This document shows positions 1 through 9,841 of a stretch of DNA of 64,000 nt, in pieces (within the stretch, counting starts at the first letter, position 1; every line of letters begins with the position of its first letter). A program made the translations under genes and the position numbers. Origin of the DNA: Nonomuraea typhae. Lineage in GTDB: Bacteria; Actinomycetota; Actinomycetes; Streptosporangiales; Streptosporangiaceae. The notes under the pieces were generated by a model, which saw only the letters and a program-made list of their open reading frames with translations, ran no database searches and had not been told where the DNA came from. The stretch covers positions 1,054,001 through 1,118,000 of the forward strand of contig NZ_VRLV01000001.1 in assembly GCF_009760925.1 (NCBI RefSeq). Reading direction: 5' to 3'.

Positions 1-2
1 GC

Positions 3-767
3 GGACTGACCGTCACCGTGGACCATCTCGGCGAGGAGACCCACGACGCCTCCGCCGCCGCGGCCACCGCCCGGGCATACGTGACCCTCCTGGAGACCCT
101 GCGCCCCCTGAACCTGGGCGAGCGCGGCGAGGTCTCGGTCAAGCTGTCGGCCGTCGGCCAGGAACTCTCCGACGACATGGCGCTGGAGCACGCGCGGGAG
201 ATCTGCGCGGCCGCCGCGGCCAACGGCTCCCACGTCACGCTCGACATGGAGGACCACACCACCGTCGACTCGACGCTGAGCATCCTGCGCAAGCTGCGCG
301 AGGAATACCCGTCGACCGGCGTCGCCATCCAGGCATACCTGCACCGCAGCGAGGACGACTGCCGCGAGCTGGCCCACGAGGGCAGCCGCGTCCGGTTGGT
401 CAAGGGCGCCTACAACGAGCCCGCCTCCGTCGCCCACCAGGGCAAGGCCGACGTCGACAAGGCGTACGTGCGATGCCTGCGGATCCTCATGGCGGGGAAG
501 GGGTACCCCATGGTGGGGACGCACGACGACCGCCTGATCTCGATCACCGAACTGCTGGCCGACCGCTTCGGCCGCGCGATCGGCGACTACGAGTACCAGA
601 TGCTCTACGGAATCAGGACCGACCGGCAGGAGGCACTGGCCGGAGCGGGCCACACGGTCCGCGTCTACGTGCCGTACGGCGACGACTGGTACGGCTACTT
701 CATGCGCCGCCTCGCCGAACGCCCCGCCAACGTCGCCTTCTTCCTTCGCGCCCTTGGAGGCAAATAG
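3..767 (+). CDS. Proline dehydrogenase, 5'-truncated
   Basis: Proline dehydrogenase (FAD-dependent oxidation of proline to pyrroline-5-carboxylate). The reading frame is already open at the window edge and reads GLTVTVDHLGEET before the first possible start (GTG at 18), so the N-terminus lies outside. Visible PRODH features are the segment VSVKLSAVGQ, LDMEDH, IQAYLHR and the flavin/substrate segment RLVKGAYNEP; the C-terminus contains YVPYGDDWYGYFMRRLAERPAN, with the RRLAERP stretch typical of the proline-binding end of the barrel (sequence shortened here to key residues: paired Arg and Glu). It is immediately followed by the P5C dehydrogenase gene: its TAG stop abuts the next ATG, so both steps of proline catabolism are translationally linked as separate proteins rather than a PutA fusion. 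Confidence 0.93.
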   Translation, partial: GLTVTVDHLGEETHDASAAAATARAYVTLLETLRPLNLGERGEVSVKLSAVGQELSDDMALEHAREICAAAAANGSHVTLDMEDHTTVDSTLSILRKLREEYPSTGVAIQAYLHRSEDDCRELAHEGSRVRLVKGAYNEPASVAHQGKADVDKAYVRCLRILMAGKGYPMVGTHDDRLISITELLADRFGRAIGDYEYQMLYGIRTDRQEALAGAGHTVRVYVPYGDDWYGYFMRRLAERPANVAFFLRALGGK

Positions 768-2393
<1,626 letters not shown>

Positions 2394-2404
2394 CCAGCCC
2401 ATCC

Positions 2405-2437
2405 GACGCCCCCGGCGCCTGCCACGCCGGGGGCGTC
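2405..2437 (+). terminator. Rho-independent-like hairpin after the proline operon
   Basis: A perfect 13-bp stem (2405-2417 with 2425-2437) closes a 7-base loop 11 bases after the pruA stop. There is no long U-tract, which is common for actinobacterial terminators. It separates the proline operon from the convergent MerR gene. Confidence 0.75.
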
Positions 2438-2508
2438 GTCATGTCCGGAGGATCACCGCCCATGTGCGGCGCCTCAGGCGTTCCCACCGTGACGACTCGC
2501 CGTGACGA

Positions 2509-3372
2509 CTACGAGCCCAGCGCCCGCAGGAGCCAGTCGATCACCGGCCGCTGGTCCTCCGGAGGCGGCCAGCCGTTGACGATCGCCAGCAGCCGCAGGT
2601 AGCGGGCCCAGCGCGGGTCGGCCGCCGCGGCCAGCAGGTCCGTGTCGACGCGCTCGTGCCCGGCCCGCACCGCGGCCACCACCCCGGCCGCCTCGGGCGC
2701 GTCCGGGCCGATCCCGGCCGCCAGCGCCGGCCGTACGTGCTCACGCACGACCGCGACGAGGTCACGGTACGGCGGAGCCGCCCCGTAGGAGTGGCCGGCC
2801 ACATGCAGGTCGCCCATGCGGTGGACGGCGGCGCGGAAGTCCGGGTCCCGGGTCAGCTCGGCCAGTTCGACCCACGCCTCGACCTGCTCGTCCGTGGGAT
2901 CCTCCGGCAGTTCGGGGGTGAGCGAGCTGCGGATGCAGGCGAGTTCGGGCTGGGACAGGGCGTGGTCGAGGAAGTCGGCGACGAGCCGGCGCCGTTCGTC
3001 CTCGGACAGGCGGGCGAGTTTGTGCATGATGTCCATCTCCTCGGGGCTGGATCCCCGCCGTGCGACCACCCGGAGCACCGCCCGCCGCAGCCGGAGGGCG
3101 CGCACCTGCGCGTCCAGCGCCTCGGCGTGGGCGGCGGCGACCTCGGGCAGCGGCAGTTCCCGGTCCACGACCTTGCGGATGGTCGCCAGGTCGAGGCCCA
3201 GGTCGCGCAGCGTGCGCACGAGGTCGAGGCGGGCGGCGGCGCCGGGGTCGTACAGGCGGTAGCCGGCGGCGGTGCGTCCGATCGGCGGCACGATGCCGGC
3301 GTCGGAGTAGAACCTGATGGTCTTGACCGATAGCCCGGTCCTCCTGGCCAGGTCGCCGATCGTGTAACGCAT
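2509..3372 (-). CDS. MerR family transcriptional regulator
   Basis: Residues 1-70 form a clear MerR winged-helix domain (MRYTIGDLARRTGLSVKTIRFY, then the wing RTAAGYRLYDP). A dimerisation helix follows (about 75-115). The rest (about 120-287) is an alpha-helical effector domain rich in acidic and Leu residues that I cannot assign to a ligand; there is no metal-binding Cys cluster, so a metal sensor is unlikely. The ATG at 3372 lies 15 bases from a palindrome (3388-3406) of MerR-operator type, implying autoregulation. A small P-loop gene is divergently arranged on the other side of that palindrome. Confidence 0.9.
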   Translation of the reverse strand: MRYTIGDLARRTGLSVKTIRFYSDAGIVPPIGRTAAGYRLYDPGAAARLDLVRTLRDLGLDLATIRKVVDRELPLPEVAAAHAEALDAQVRALRLRRAVLRVVARRGSSPEEMDIMHKLARLSEDERRRLVADFLDHALSQPELACIRSSLTPELPEDPTDEQVEAWVELAELTRDPDFRAAVHRMGDLHVAGHSYGAAPPYRDLVAVVREHVRPALAAGIGPDAPEAAGVVAAVRAGHERVDTDLLAAAADPRWARYLRLLAIVNGWPPPEDQRPVIDWLLRALGS

Positions 3373-3387
3373 GCCCTCAACCTTCGC

Positions 3388-3406
3388 GTCTCCCCTTGGT
3401 GGAGAC
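3388..3406. promoter_or_regulatory. MerR-type operator between divergent genes
   Basis: The dyad GTCTCC-N7-GGAGAC has an outer TTGAGT on the minus strand (3405-3410) and GAAGGT further down, a layout like the long-spacer promoters that MerR proteins bind and twist. It lies 15 bases from the MerR start. Its right arm (GGTGGAGA) also serves as the likely ribosome binding site of the plus-strand gene at 3414. Confidence 0.6.
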
Positions 3407-3413
3407 TCAAGCT

Positions 3414-3860
3414 ATGCCCAAAGTATTGATCACCGGCATGTCCGGCACCGGGAAGTCGTCCGTCGTGCGCAGGCTGGGCGAGCGCGGTCACCGCGCGGTC
3501 GACACCGACTACGGCGATTGGTCCCACCGGGTGGACGACGAGTGGATCTGGCGTGAGGACGCGATCGCGGGCCTTCTGGACGAGGAGGGGAGCGTGTTCG
3601 TGGCGGGCTGCATGTCCAATCAGGTGCGGTTCTATCCGCGCTTCGACCACGTGGTCCTGCTGAGTGCCCCGGCCGAGGTCATGCTGGCCCGGATCGAGGC
3701 GCGCACCGGCAACCCGTATGGCAAGAGCCCCGGGGAGCGCCAGGCGATCCTGGACGACCTGGCCGAGATCGAGCCCCTGCTCCGGCAGAGCGCCTCTCTG
3801 GAGATCGACACCCGCGCCCCTCTCGACGAGGTCGTCCGCCGCCTGGAGCGGCTCATGTAA
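3414..3860 (+). CDS. Small P-loop NTPase / kinase-like protein
   Basis: 148-residue protein starting with a textbook Walker A loop (LITGMSGTGKSSVV, residues about 5-18), followed by a segment (DTDYGDW) resembling the nucleotide/substrate-binding DxD region of shikimate- and adenylate-kinase-like folds and a lid-like RIEARTGNPYGK. It is shorter than genuine shikimate or adenylate kinases. I chose ATG 3414 over an upstream TTG (3396) because GGTGGAGA is 7-9 bases upstream. The substrate is unknown. It is divergent from the MerR gene and shares its operator region. Confidence 0.75.
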   Translation: MPKVLITGMSGTGKSSVVRRLGERGHRAVDTDYGDWSHRVDDEWIWREDAIAGLLDEEGSVFVAGCMSNQVRFYPRFDHVVLLSAPAEVMLARIEARTGNPYGKSPGERQAILDDLAEIEPLLRQSASLEIDTRAPLDEVVRRLERLM

Positions 3861-3895
3861 AGAAAAGTAGACATGATGTCGGCGATGTTTTACAT
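3855..3895. promoter_or_regulatory. Nested dyad operator upstream of oxidoreductase
   Basis: Two inverted repeats share one centre at 3875: the inner palindrome GACATGATGTC (3870-3880) and outer arms ATGTAAA (3855-3861) and TTTACAT (3889-3895). It overlaps the last codons of the P-loop gene and ends 8 bases before the ATG of the next gene. The inner element resembles TetR-family operators; the cognate regulator is not evident nearby. Confidence 0.55.
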
Positions 3896-3903
3896 TGAGG
3901 GGC

Positions 3904-4866
3904 ATGAAAGCCATCGCCCACCAGAGGTACGGCCCGGCCGGCGTGCTGGCCCTGACCGACCTGCCCATCCCGGCCCCCGGGGAAGGCGAGGTGCTGGTCC
4001 GGGTCCGCGCCGCCGGGGTGGACACCGGGGTCATCCACCTCATGACCGGCCGGCCGTACCTCATGCGCCCGGCCACCGGCCTGCGCGCGCCCAGGAAGCA
4101 GGTGCGGGGCACCGACGTGGCGGGGACCGTCGAGGCCGTGGGCGCGGGCGTCACCCGGTTCCGGCCGGGGGAGGCGGTGTTCGGCTCCTGTGACGCCGCC
4201 TTCGCCGAGTACGCGGTGGCCCAGGCGGGCAAGCTGGCCCCGATGCCGGGCGGGATCGGCTTCGAGGCTGCCGCTGCCGTGCCGACGTCGGGGGCCACGG
4301 CGCTGATGGCGGTGCGCGGCCGGGTGGCCGCGGGGCAGAAGGCGCTGATCATCGGGGCGGGCGGCGGGGTCGGCGGCTTCGCCGTGCAACTGGCCAGGGC
4401 GCGGGGCGCGCACGTGACCGGCGTGTGCGGGCCCGGCAAGGCGGATCACGTGCGGGAGCTCGGCGCCGACCACGTCGTCGACTACACCCGCGAGGAGGTC
4501 ACCGGCCGCTACGACCTCGTCGTGGACACGGCCGGCGGCCGCCCGCTGCGCCGCCTGCGGCGCCTTCTCACCCCGGGCGGCGCCCTCGTGATCGTCGGCA
4601 GCGAGCGGGGCGGCCCGTGGCTCGGGGGTATGCACCGGCAACTGCGGGCGGCGCTGCTCAACCCCTTCACCCGCCAGAGCCTGCACGCCCTGTTCGTCTT
4701 CACCACCGCCGCCCACCTGGACGAACTGGCCGGATACCTCGCCTCCGGGCAGGTGCGGCCGCTCGTCAGCGCGACCTACCCGCTGGAGGAGGCCGCCGCC
4801 GCCGTCGCCCACGTGGCCCGCGGGCACACGCTCGGCAAAGTGGTCGTCACGCTCGGTTCCGCCTGA
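3904..4866 (+). CDS. NAD(P)-dependent alcohol dehydrogenase / quinone oxidoreductase-like
   Basis: Medium-chain dehydrogenase/reductase of 320 residues. Residues 1-110 form the GroES-like domain; the Rossmann domain carries ALIIGAGGGVGGFAVQLARARGAHVTGVCG (glycine-rich GAGGGVGG loop shown). No cysteine cluster for structural zinc is visible, so it is closer to zinc-independent quinone oxidoreductases. The ATG at 3904 has GAGGGG just upstream. Expression is probably governed by the nested dyad at 3855-3895. The physiological substrate is not deducible. Confidence 0.88.
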   Translation: MKAIAHQRYGPAGVLALTDLPIPAPGEGEVLVRVRAAGVDTGVIHLMTGRPYLMRPATGLRAPRKQVRGTDVAGTVEAVGAGVTRFRPGEAVFGSCDAAFAEYAVAQAGKLAPMPGGIGFEAAAAVPTSGATALMAVRGRVAAGQKALIIGAGGGVGGFAVQLARARGAHVTGVCGPGKADHVRELGADHVVDYTREEVTGRYDLVVDTAGGRPLRRLRRLLTPGGALVIVGSERGGPWLGGMHRQLRAALLNPFTRQSLHALFVFTTAAHLDELAGYLASGQVRPLVSATYPLEEAAAAVAHVARGHTLGKVVVTLGSA

Positions 4867-4932
4867 CCCGCCCGCCGCGACCGGTACCCTTCCAGGCGAA
4901 ACCCCGTTCACCCACCCCCGGTCGAGGAGCCC

Positions 4933-6162
4933 ATGGGCGCCAATCACACCCACGTGCCCACCTCGCGACGTGCCGCGCTCGCCGCGGCCGCCGTCCTGGT
5001 CCCGCTGGCCCTCGCCACCGTCGCCGCGCTCGTGTGGCTCTGGCCCTCGCCGCCCAAGGCGCCCGCCGCGCCCGACAGCGGCCTGGCCCGCTACACCGCC
5101 GCCGTCCAGGCCGTCACCCTGACCCCGTGCCAGGAAGAACCCCCGATCGAAGGCGGCCCCCGGCTCCCGCCGCCCGACCCCGCCACCTGCGGCGAGGCCG
5201 TCGTCAAGCTCACCAGCGGCCCGAACGCCGGCACCGAGACCAAGCTCCAGCTCCCCAGCGGCCCCGGCGCCCAGGTCTTCCACCCCGGTGACGCGGTGAT
5301 CGTCCTGTACGCCCCGGAACCCACCCTCGACGCCCCGCCGTACCGGCTGTCCGACCACGACCGCTCCACCCCGCTGTGGCTGTTCGGCCTCGCCTTCGCC
5401 CTGGCGGTGATCGCCTTCGGCCGCTGGCGGGGCCTGTCGGCCCTGTTCGGGCTGGGCATCACGTTCGCGATCCTGCTGCTGTTCGTGCTGCCCGGCATCC
5501 TGGACGGCAAGCCGCCGCTGCTCGTGGCCATCGCCGGCGCCTCGGCGATCATGCTGACCGTGCTCTTCCTCACGCACGGCTTCACTCTGGCCACCGCCAT
5601 GGCCGTCCTGGGCACGCTCGCCGCCCTCGTCATCACCGGCGCCCTGTCCTACGTCTCCCTCGACCTGGCCCACCTGGCCGGCATCACCGACGAGGCCGCC
5701 TTCAACCTGGGCATGAGCTACCACATCGACACCCAGGGCCTGCTGCTGGCCAGCATCATCATCGGCTCGCTGGGCGTGCTCGACGACGTCACCGTCACCC
5801 AGGCGGTCACCGTCGGCGAACTCGCCCACGCCAACCCGACGTACGGCTTCCGCCGCCTGTACCGCGCGGGCGGGCGCGTGGGCCGGGCGCACATCGCCTC
5901 GGTCATCAACACGATCATCCTGGCCTATGCCGGGGCCTCCCTCCCGCTGCTCCTGCTGATCAGCGTGGGCCGCGAGCCGCTGGGCCAGGTCCTGACGAAT
6001 CCGGTCATCGCCCAGGAGATCGTCCGCAGCGTGGTCGGCACCCTGGGGCTCATCTCGGCCGTCCCCATCACCACCGCCCTGGCCGCGCTCGTGGCCCGCC
6101 GTACCACGGAGGCCGAACCGGCCCCGCAGGCCCACCGCCCGCGCCACGCGGCGCATTCCTAG
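4933..6162 (+). CDS. YibE/F family membrane protein
   Basis: 409-residue membrane protein with an N-terminal anchor (residues about 15-38), an external domain of about 100 residues, then at least seven hydrophobic segments from about residue 145 on. The central region with GITDEAAFNLGMSYHIDTQG and SLGVLDDVTVTQAVTVGEL matches the YibE/F family, whose biochemical role is not established. A GAGGAG ribosome binding site precedes the ATG. A short GC hairpin (6162-6175) lies at its stop. Confidence 0.85.
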   Translation: MGANHTHVPTSRRAALAAAAVLVPLALATVAALVWLWPSPPKAPAAPDSGLARYTAAVQAVTLTPCQEEPPIEGGPRLPPPDPATCGEAVVKLTSGPNAGTETKLQLPSGPGAQVFHPGDAVIVLYAPEPTLDAPPYRLSDHDRSTPLWLFGLAFALAVIAFGRWRGLSALFGLGITFAILLLFVLPGILDGKPPLLVAIAGASAIMLTVLFLTHGFTLATAMAVLGTLAALVITGALSYVSLDLAHLAGITDEAAFNLGMSYHIDTQGLLLASIIIGSLGVLDDVTVTQAVTVGELAHANPTYGFRRLYRAGGRVGRAHIASVINTIILAYAGASLPLLLLISVGREPLGQVLTNPVIAQEIVRSVVGTLGLISAVPITTALAALVARRTTEAEPAPQAHRPRHAAHS

Positions 6163-6286
6163 GCGCGGGGGCGCCCTGGCCGGTAGGACAAACAGGGCGG
6201 TGTCGCTTGTGGGCGACCGGTCTATCCCCGGAAGTGGGACATATACCAACATAGGCTGCAAAGTGCCGTCTATGAGGAGTTGCCCT

Positions 6287-7465
6287 GTGGTTGACCGCCT
6301 GGCCTGCGAAGCCATGGACCAAGAGGACCCGCTTCGCGCGTTCCGCGCTGAGTTCGTGCTCCCCGACAAGGAGATCTACCTGGTCGGCAACTCGCTGGGC
6401 GCCCCGCCCCGCACGGCCGCGGAGAGAGTACGGCAGGCCGTCGAGGACGAGTGGGGCCGCCATCTCGTCGGCGGCTGGAACGAGTCGGGCTGGTACGCCC
6501 AGCCGCTGACCACCGGCGACCGCCTGGCCCCGCTGATCGGCGCGGGACCCGGTGAGGTCGTGGCCGGCAACACCACCTCGATCGCCGTCTACCAGGCGGT
6601 CAGCGCCGCCCTGCGGCTGCGCCCCGGCCGCCGGGTGATCGTCGTGGACCGGCGCAACTTCCCGACCGACAACTACGTCATCGAGGGCCTGGCCGAGCTG
6701 CGCGACGTGAGCGAGGGCCGCTTCGACGACGCCGCGGCCGTGCTGCTGTCGGAGGTGGACTACCGCACCGGCGCCCGCTACGACGTGCCCGGGATGACCG
6801 CCCGCGTGCAGGCGGCCGGCGCGCTGATGATCTGGGACGTCTGCCACAGCGTCGGTGCCCTGCGCGTGGACGTCTCGGCCGCCGACCTGGCCGTCGGCTG
6901 CACCTACAAGTACCTCAACGGCGGCCCCGGCGCCCCCGCCTTCCTCTGGGTCAGCCCGCGGCACCAGGAGGCCGCCGAGAACGTCCTGTCCGGCTGGTAC
7001 AGCCACGCCGAGCCGTTCGCGTTCGAGCCCGGCTACCGCCCGGCCGAGGGCATCCGGCGCTTCACGGTCAGCACCCCGCACGTGCTGTCGTTCGCCGCGC
7101 TGGAGGCCGCCCTGGACATGTGGGACCGGGTGGACCTCGACCGGGTGCGCGCCAAGAGCATGGCACTGACCTCGCTCTTCATCGACCTCGTCGGCGACCG
7201 GCTGGAGCTGGCCTCCCCGCGCGAGGCCGAGCGGCGCGGCAGCCAGGTGAGCTTCTACCACCCCGACGGCTACCCGGTGATGCGCGCCCTCATCGACCGC
7301 GGCGTGCACGGCGACTTCCGCGCCCCCGACATCCTGCGCTTCGGCTTCGCCCCGCTCTACACGCGGTTCACGGACGTCTGGGACGCCACGCAGATCATCG
7401 CCGAGGTGCTGGAGAAGGAGCTGTGGCGGGACGAGAAGTACGCGGTGCGGCTGGCCGTGACCTGA
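6287..7465 (+). CDS. kynU: Kynureninase
   Basis: PLP-dependent hydrolase that cleaves kynurenine to anthranilate and alanine in tryptophan catabolism. At 392 residues it has family length. The PLP lysine is in GCTYKYLNGGPGAPAF (about K208), preceded by the cofactor-binding IWDVCHSVGAL; YLVGNSLG near the N-terminus is also characteristic. GTG 6287 is chosen because GAGGAG lies 8 bases upstream; longer in-frame starts back to 6200 lack this. No tryptophan dioxygenase or formamidase gene is in the window, so the rest of the pathway lies elsewhere. Confidence 0.92.
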   Translation: MVDRLACEAMDQEDPLRAFRAEFVLPDKEIYLVGNSLGAPPRTAAERVRQAVEDEWGRHLVGGWNESGWYAQPLTTGDRLAPLIGAGPGEVVAGNTTSIAVYQAVSAALRLRPGRRVIVVDRRNFPTDNYVIEGLAELRDVSEGRFDDAAAVLLSEVDYRTGARYDVPGMTARVQAAGALMIWDVCHSVGALRVDVSAADLAVGCTYKYLNGGPGAPAFLWVSPRHQEAAENVLSGWYSHAEPFAFEPGYRPAEGIRRFTVSTPHVLSFAALEAALDMWDRVDLDRVRAKSMALTSLFIDLVGDRLELASPREAERRGSQVSFYHPDGYPVMRALIDRGVHGDFRAPDILRFGFAPLYTRFTDVWDATQIIAEVLEKELWRDEKYAVRLAVT

Positions 7466-7472
7466 TATACGC

Positions 7473-7478
7473 CATAAT
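7473..7478 (+). promoter_or_regulatory. -10 box of a leaderless corA promoter
   Basis: CATAAT lies 7 bases before the corA ATG in a small AT-rich island and no ribosome binding site is visible, indicating a leaderless transcript. Confidence 0.5.
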
Positions 7479-7485
7479 TCGGTAA

Positions 7486-8454
7486 ATGCGCACGAGGTTG
7501 TACAAAGACGGAGCCGTCGTCAAGAAGGGTTTCCCCATCGCCGACGTCTCCGACTACATCTGCGACGACGACTGCGTGGTCTGGTTCGACCTGTGCTCGC
7601 CCACCCCCGAGGAACTCGGCGTGATCAGCGAGGAACTCGGCCTGCACGAGCTGGCCGTGGAGGACGTGCTCAACGACCACCAGCGCCCCAAGCTGGACGT
7701 CTACGACACCCACCTGTTCATCACGGTCTACGGCATCTACCTGGACGAGGCGGGCGACCTCGACCCGGTGGAGATGAACGTCTTCGTGACCAAGAACGCG
7801 CTGGTGACCGTCCGGGAGAACGACCGCTTCGACATCGACGAGGTGGTCGCCCGATGGGACGCCAGCACCCAGACGGCCCGGCACGGCGTCGCGTTCCTGC
7901 TGCACGGCCTGCTCGACTACGTCGTGGACGGGCAGTTCGAGCTCGTCCAGACGCTCGACGGGCAGGTCGAGGAGCTGGAGGACGCGCTGTTCGGCGGGGA
8001 CGGCGGCAGCACCAGGGAAGTGCAACGCCGAACCTTCCGGCTGCGCAAGAACATGGTCCGCTTCCGCAAGGTCACGCTGCCCATGCGCGAGGTCGTCTCC
8101 ACGCTGGTGCGGCGCGACACCCAGGTGGTCAACGCCGAGATGGGCCCGTACTACCAGGACGTCTACGACCACGTGCTGCGCGTCACCGACTGGGTGGACT
8201 CGCTGCGCGAGCTCATCAGCAACCTGCGCGAGACGCACCTGGCCCAGCAGGGCTTCCGGCTCAACGAGATCATGAAGCGGCTCACCGGCTGGGCGGCCAT
8301 CATCGCGGTGCCCACCGCGATCACCGGGTTCTACGGGCAGAACGTGCCCTACCCGGGCGAGGGCCAGCCCTGGGGCTTCTGGATGTCGTCGGTGACCGTG
8401 GCGGGGGCCTCGGTGGCCCTGTACACGATCTTCAAGAAGAAGGACTGGTTGTAG
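7486..8454 (+). CDS. corA: CorA family divalent cation transporter
   Basis: 322-residue CorA-type channel: a large cytosolic N-terminal domain, a long stalk helix (about 190-265) and two C-terminal membrane helices. The loop after the first helix reads TGFYGQNVPYPG; the signature GMN is replaced by GQN (about 284-286), which may alter selectivity, although GQN variants seem common among actinobacterial members. The last membrane helix ends in the basic tail FKKKDWL. Its 3' end overlaps the convergent DUF1850 frame by about 106 bases. Confidence 0.9.
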   Translation: MRTRLYKDGAVVKKGFPIADVSDYICDDDCVVWFDLCSPTPEELGVISEELGLHELAVEDVLNDHQRPKLDVYDTHLFITVYGIYLDEAGDLDPVEMNVFVTKNALVTVRENDRFDIDEVVARWDASTQTARHGVAFLLHGLLDYVVDGQFELVQTLDGQVEELEDALFGGDGGSTREVQRRTFRLRKNMVRFRKVTLPMREVVSTLVRRDTQVVNAEMGPYYQDVYDHVLRVTDWVDSLRELISNLRETHLAQQGFRLNEIMKRLTGWAAIIAVPTAITGFYGQNVPYPGEGQPWGFWMSSVTVAGASVALYTIFKKKDWL

Positions 8455-8900
8455 CACGGGTCGCCGGACGGAGCCCCCGGCGGGCTGACGCCCACGGCCA
8501 GCCGTACCTCGGCCGATCCCGCGGCGGGATGGAGCGGCAGGCAGCGCCCGCCCGCGACGAGCGTGCGGCGCCCGACGGCGGAGGCGATCAGGTCCAGGCG
8601 GTCGTAGCCGACCGGCGTGGCCAGGCGCAGCAGCCACAGGCCCTCGGGGGTGCGCGAGCGGACGCCGTCGAGGGCGTAGTAGTCGAGCACGCCCGCGCTC
8701 TCCGACAGCACCGCGCGCATGGTGAAGCGGCGGCCCTCCACCGAGAACAGCTCGGCGGCGGGCACACGGTACATCGAATGCACGTAGGCGAGGGCGAAGC
8801 CGCCCCCGCCCAGGGGCAGGCCGTGCACGGCCGGGCCGCCCGCGGCGGCGCCCGAGCCGAGCGCCAGCGCCGCGAGCAGCGAGAGTGCGAGCCTGATCAG
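8349..8900 (-). CDS. DUF1850 protein of the TRAP-TAXI operon
   Basis: The frame encodes a signal-peptide-like N-terminus (IRLALSLLAALALGSG) followed by a DUF1850 domain (ALAYVHSMYRVPAAELF, then LDYYALDG). DUF1850 genes typically accompany TAXI receptors and fused TRAP permeases, as here. The best start is a CTG at 8900 that overlaps the receptor stop (CTGA), an uncommon start codon; the next in-frame GTG would remove the signal peptide. The last 36 or so codons run antisense to corA and lie beyond the recognisable domain. Function is unknown; it is probably exported. Confidence 0.7.
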   Translation of the reverse strand: MIRLALSLLAALALGSGAAAGGPAVHGLPLGGGGFALAYVHSMYRVPAAELFSVEGRRFTMRAVLSESAGVLDYYALDGVRSRTPEGLWLLRLATPVGYDRLDLIASAVGRRTLVAGGRCLPLHPAAGSAEVRLAVGVSPPGAPSGDPCYNQSFFLKIVYRATEAPATVTDDIQKPQGWPSPG

Positions 8901-9841
8901 CCCTGCGTCTCCTTGAACCAGCGGGCCGCGCCCGGGTGCAGCGCGACCGGCTCGACCTGCCGGCCGAGCTTCGGGTCCAGCTTGTTCGCCTCGCTGTGCA
9001 CCTTGACCAGCTCGGCCTTCTTCCCGAACAGCGTCTTGGTGATGTCGTAGGCGAGCTGCTCGCCCATCTTGTCCGGCACCAGCAGCACGTTGCCCACGGC
9101 CATGGTCTTGATCGCGCCCTCGAGCTTGTAGGAGCCGGCCAGATCGATGTCCAGCGTCACGTACTGCTTGCCGAACTTGGTCTGCATGGCGCTCAGCACG
9201 TCGCTGGTGTCGAGGATCTTCATGTCCGGCTTGCTCGTGGCCAGGTCCACGATGCCCGCGGTGGGCACGCCGCCGACCCAGAAGAAGGCGTCGATGGTGT
9301 CGTCCTTGACCGCCTGCACCGAGTCGTTGATCGACAGCTGCGACTTGTTGACGTCGGTATCGGGGTTGAGCCCGGCCGCCTCCATCATGCGGCGGGCCAT
9401 GACCTGGGTGCCGGAGTTGGGCGGGCCGAGCGAGACCCGCTTGCCCTTCAGGTCGGAGATCTTGGTGGCGGTCACGCCGGGCGCCACGACGACCTGCGCG
9501 TAGTTGTCGTAGATGCGGGCGATCGCCTTGATCGGCTGCTTCTCGGTGAAGGAGCCGGTGCCGGTGACCGCGTCGGCCGCCGTGTCGGTCTGGGAGAAGC
9601 CGATGTCGGCCTTGCCGCTGACCAGCAGCTTGATGTTGTCCACCGACGCCGAGGTGACCGAGGCCGTGGCCTGGGTGTTGGCGATGCCGGACGACAGCTG
9701 CTTGGCCAGGCCGCCGCCGTAGACGTAGTAGACGCCGGTGGTGCCGCCGGTCGCGATGGACAGCCGGTTGCCGCCGGCGCAGCCCACGGCCGTGGCCAGC
9801 GCCACGACAGCCGCCGCCAGGGTGATGAGCACTCGTTTCAC
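8897..9841 (-). CDS. TAXI family TRAP transporter solute-binding lipoprotein
   Basis: 314-residue extracytoplasmic receptor. A lipoprotein signal (hydrophobic run ending ATAVGC, Cys about 20) is followed by the TAXI hallmark LSIATGGTTGVYYVYGG and later RVSLGPPNSGTQVMA. It binds a substrate, often a carboxylate, outside the membrane for the fused TRAP permease encoded just upstream. GTG 9841 overlaps the permease stop in GTGA, implying translational coupling. The ligand cannot be read from sequence. Confidence 0.92.
   Translation of the reverse strand: MKRVLITLAAAVVALATAVGCAGGNRLSIATGGTTGVYYVYGGGLAKQLSSGIANTQATASVTSASVDNIKLLVSGKADIGFSQTDTAADAVTGTGSFTEKQPIKAIARIYDNYAQVVVAPGVTATKISDLKGKRVSLGPPNSGTQVMARRMMEAAGLNPDTDVNKSQLSINDSVQAVKDDTIDAFFWVGGVPTAGIVDLATSKPDMKILDTSDVLSAMQTKFGKQYVTLDIDLAGSYKLEGAIKTMAVGNVLLVPDKMGEQLAYDITKTLFGKKAELVKVHSEANKLDPKLGRQVEPVALHPGAARWFKETQG

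Noticed and set aside
6162..6175. GGCGC/GCGCC hairpin after the YibE/F gene as terminator
   Set aside because: Only 5 base pairs in very GC-rich DNA; such stems arise by chance and no U-tract follows.
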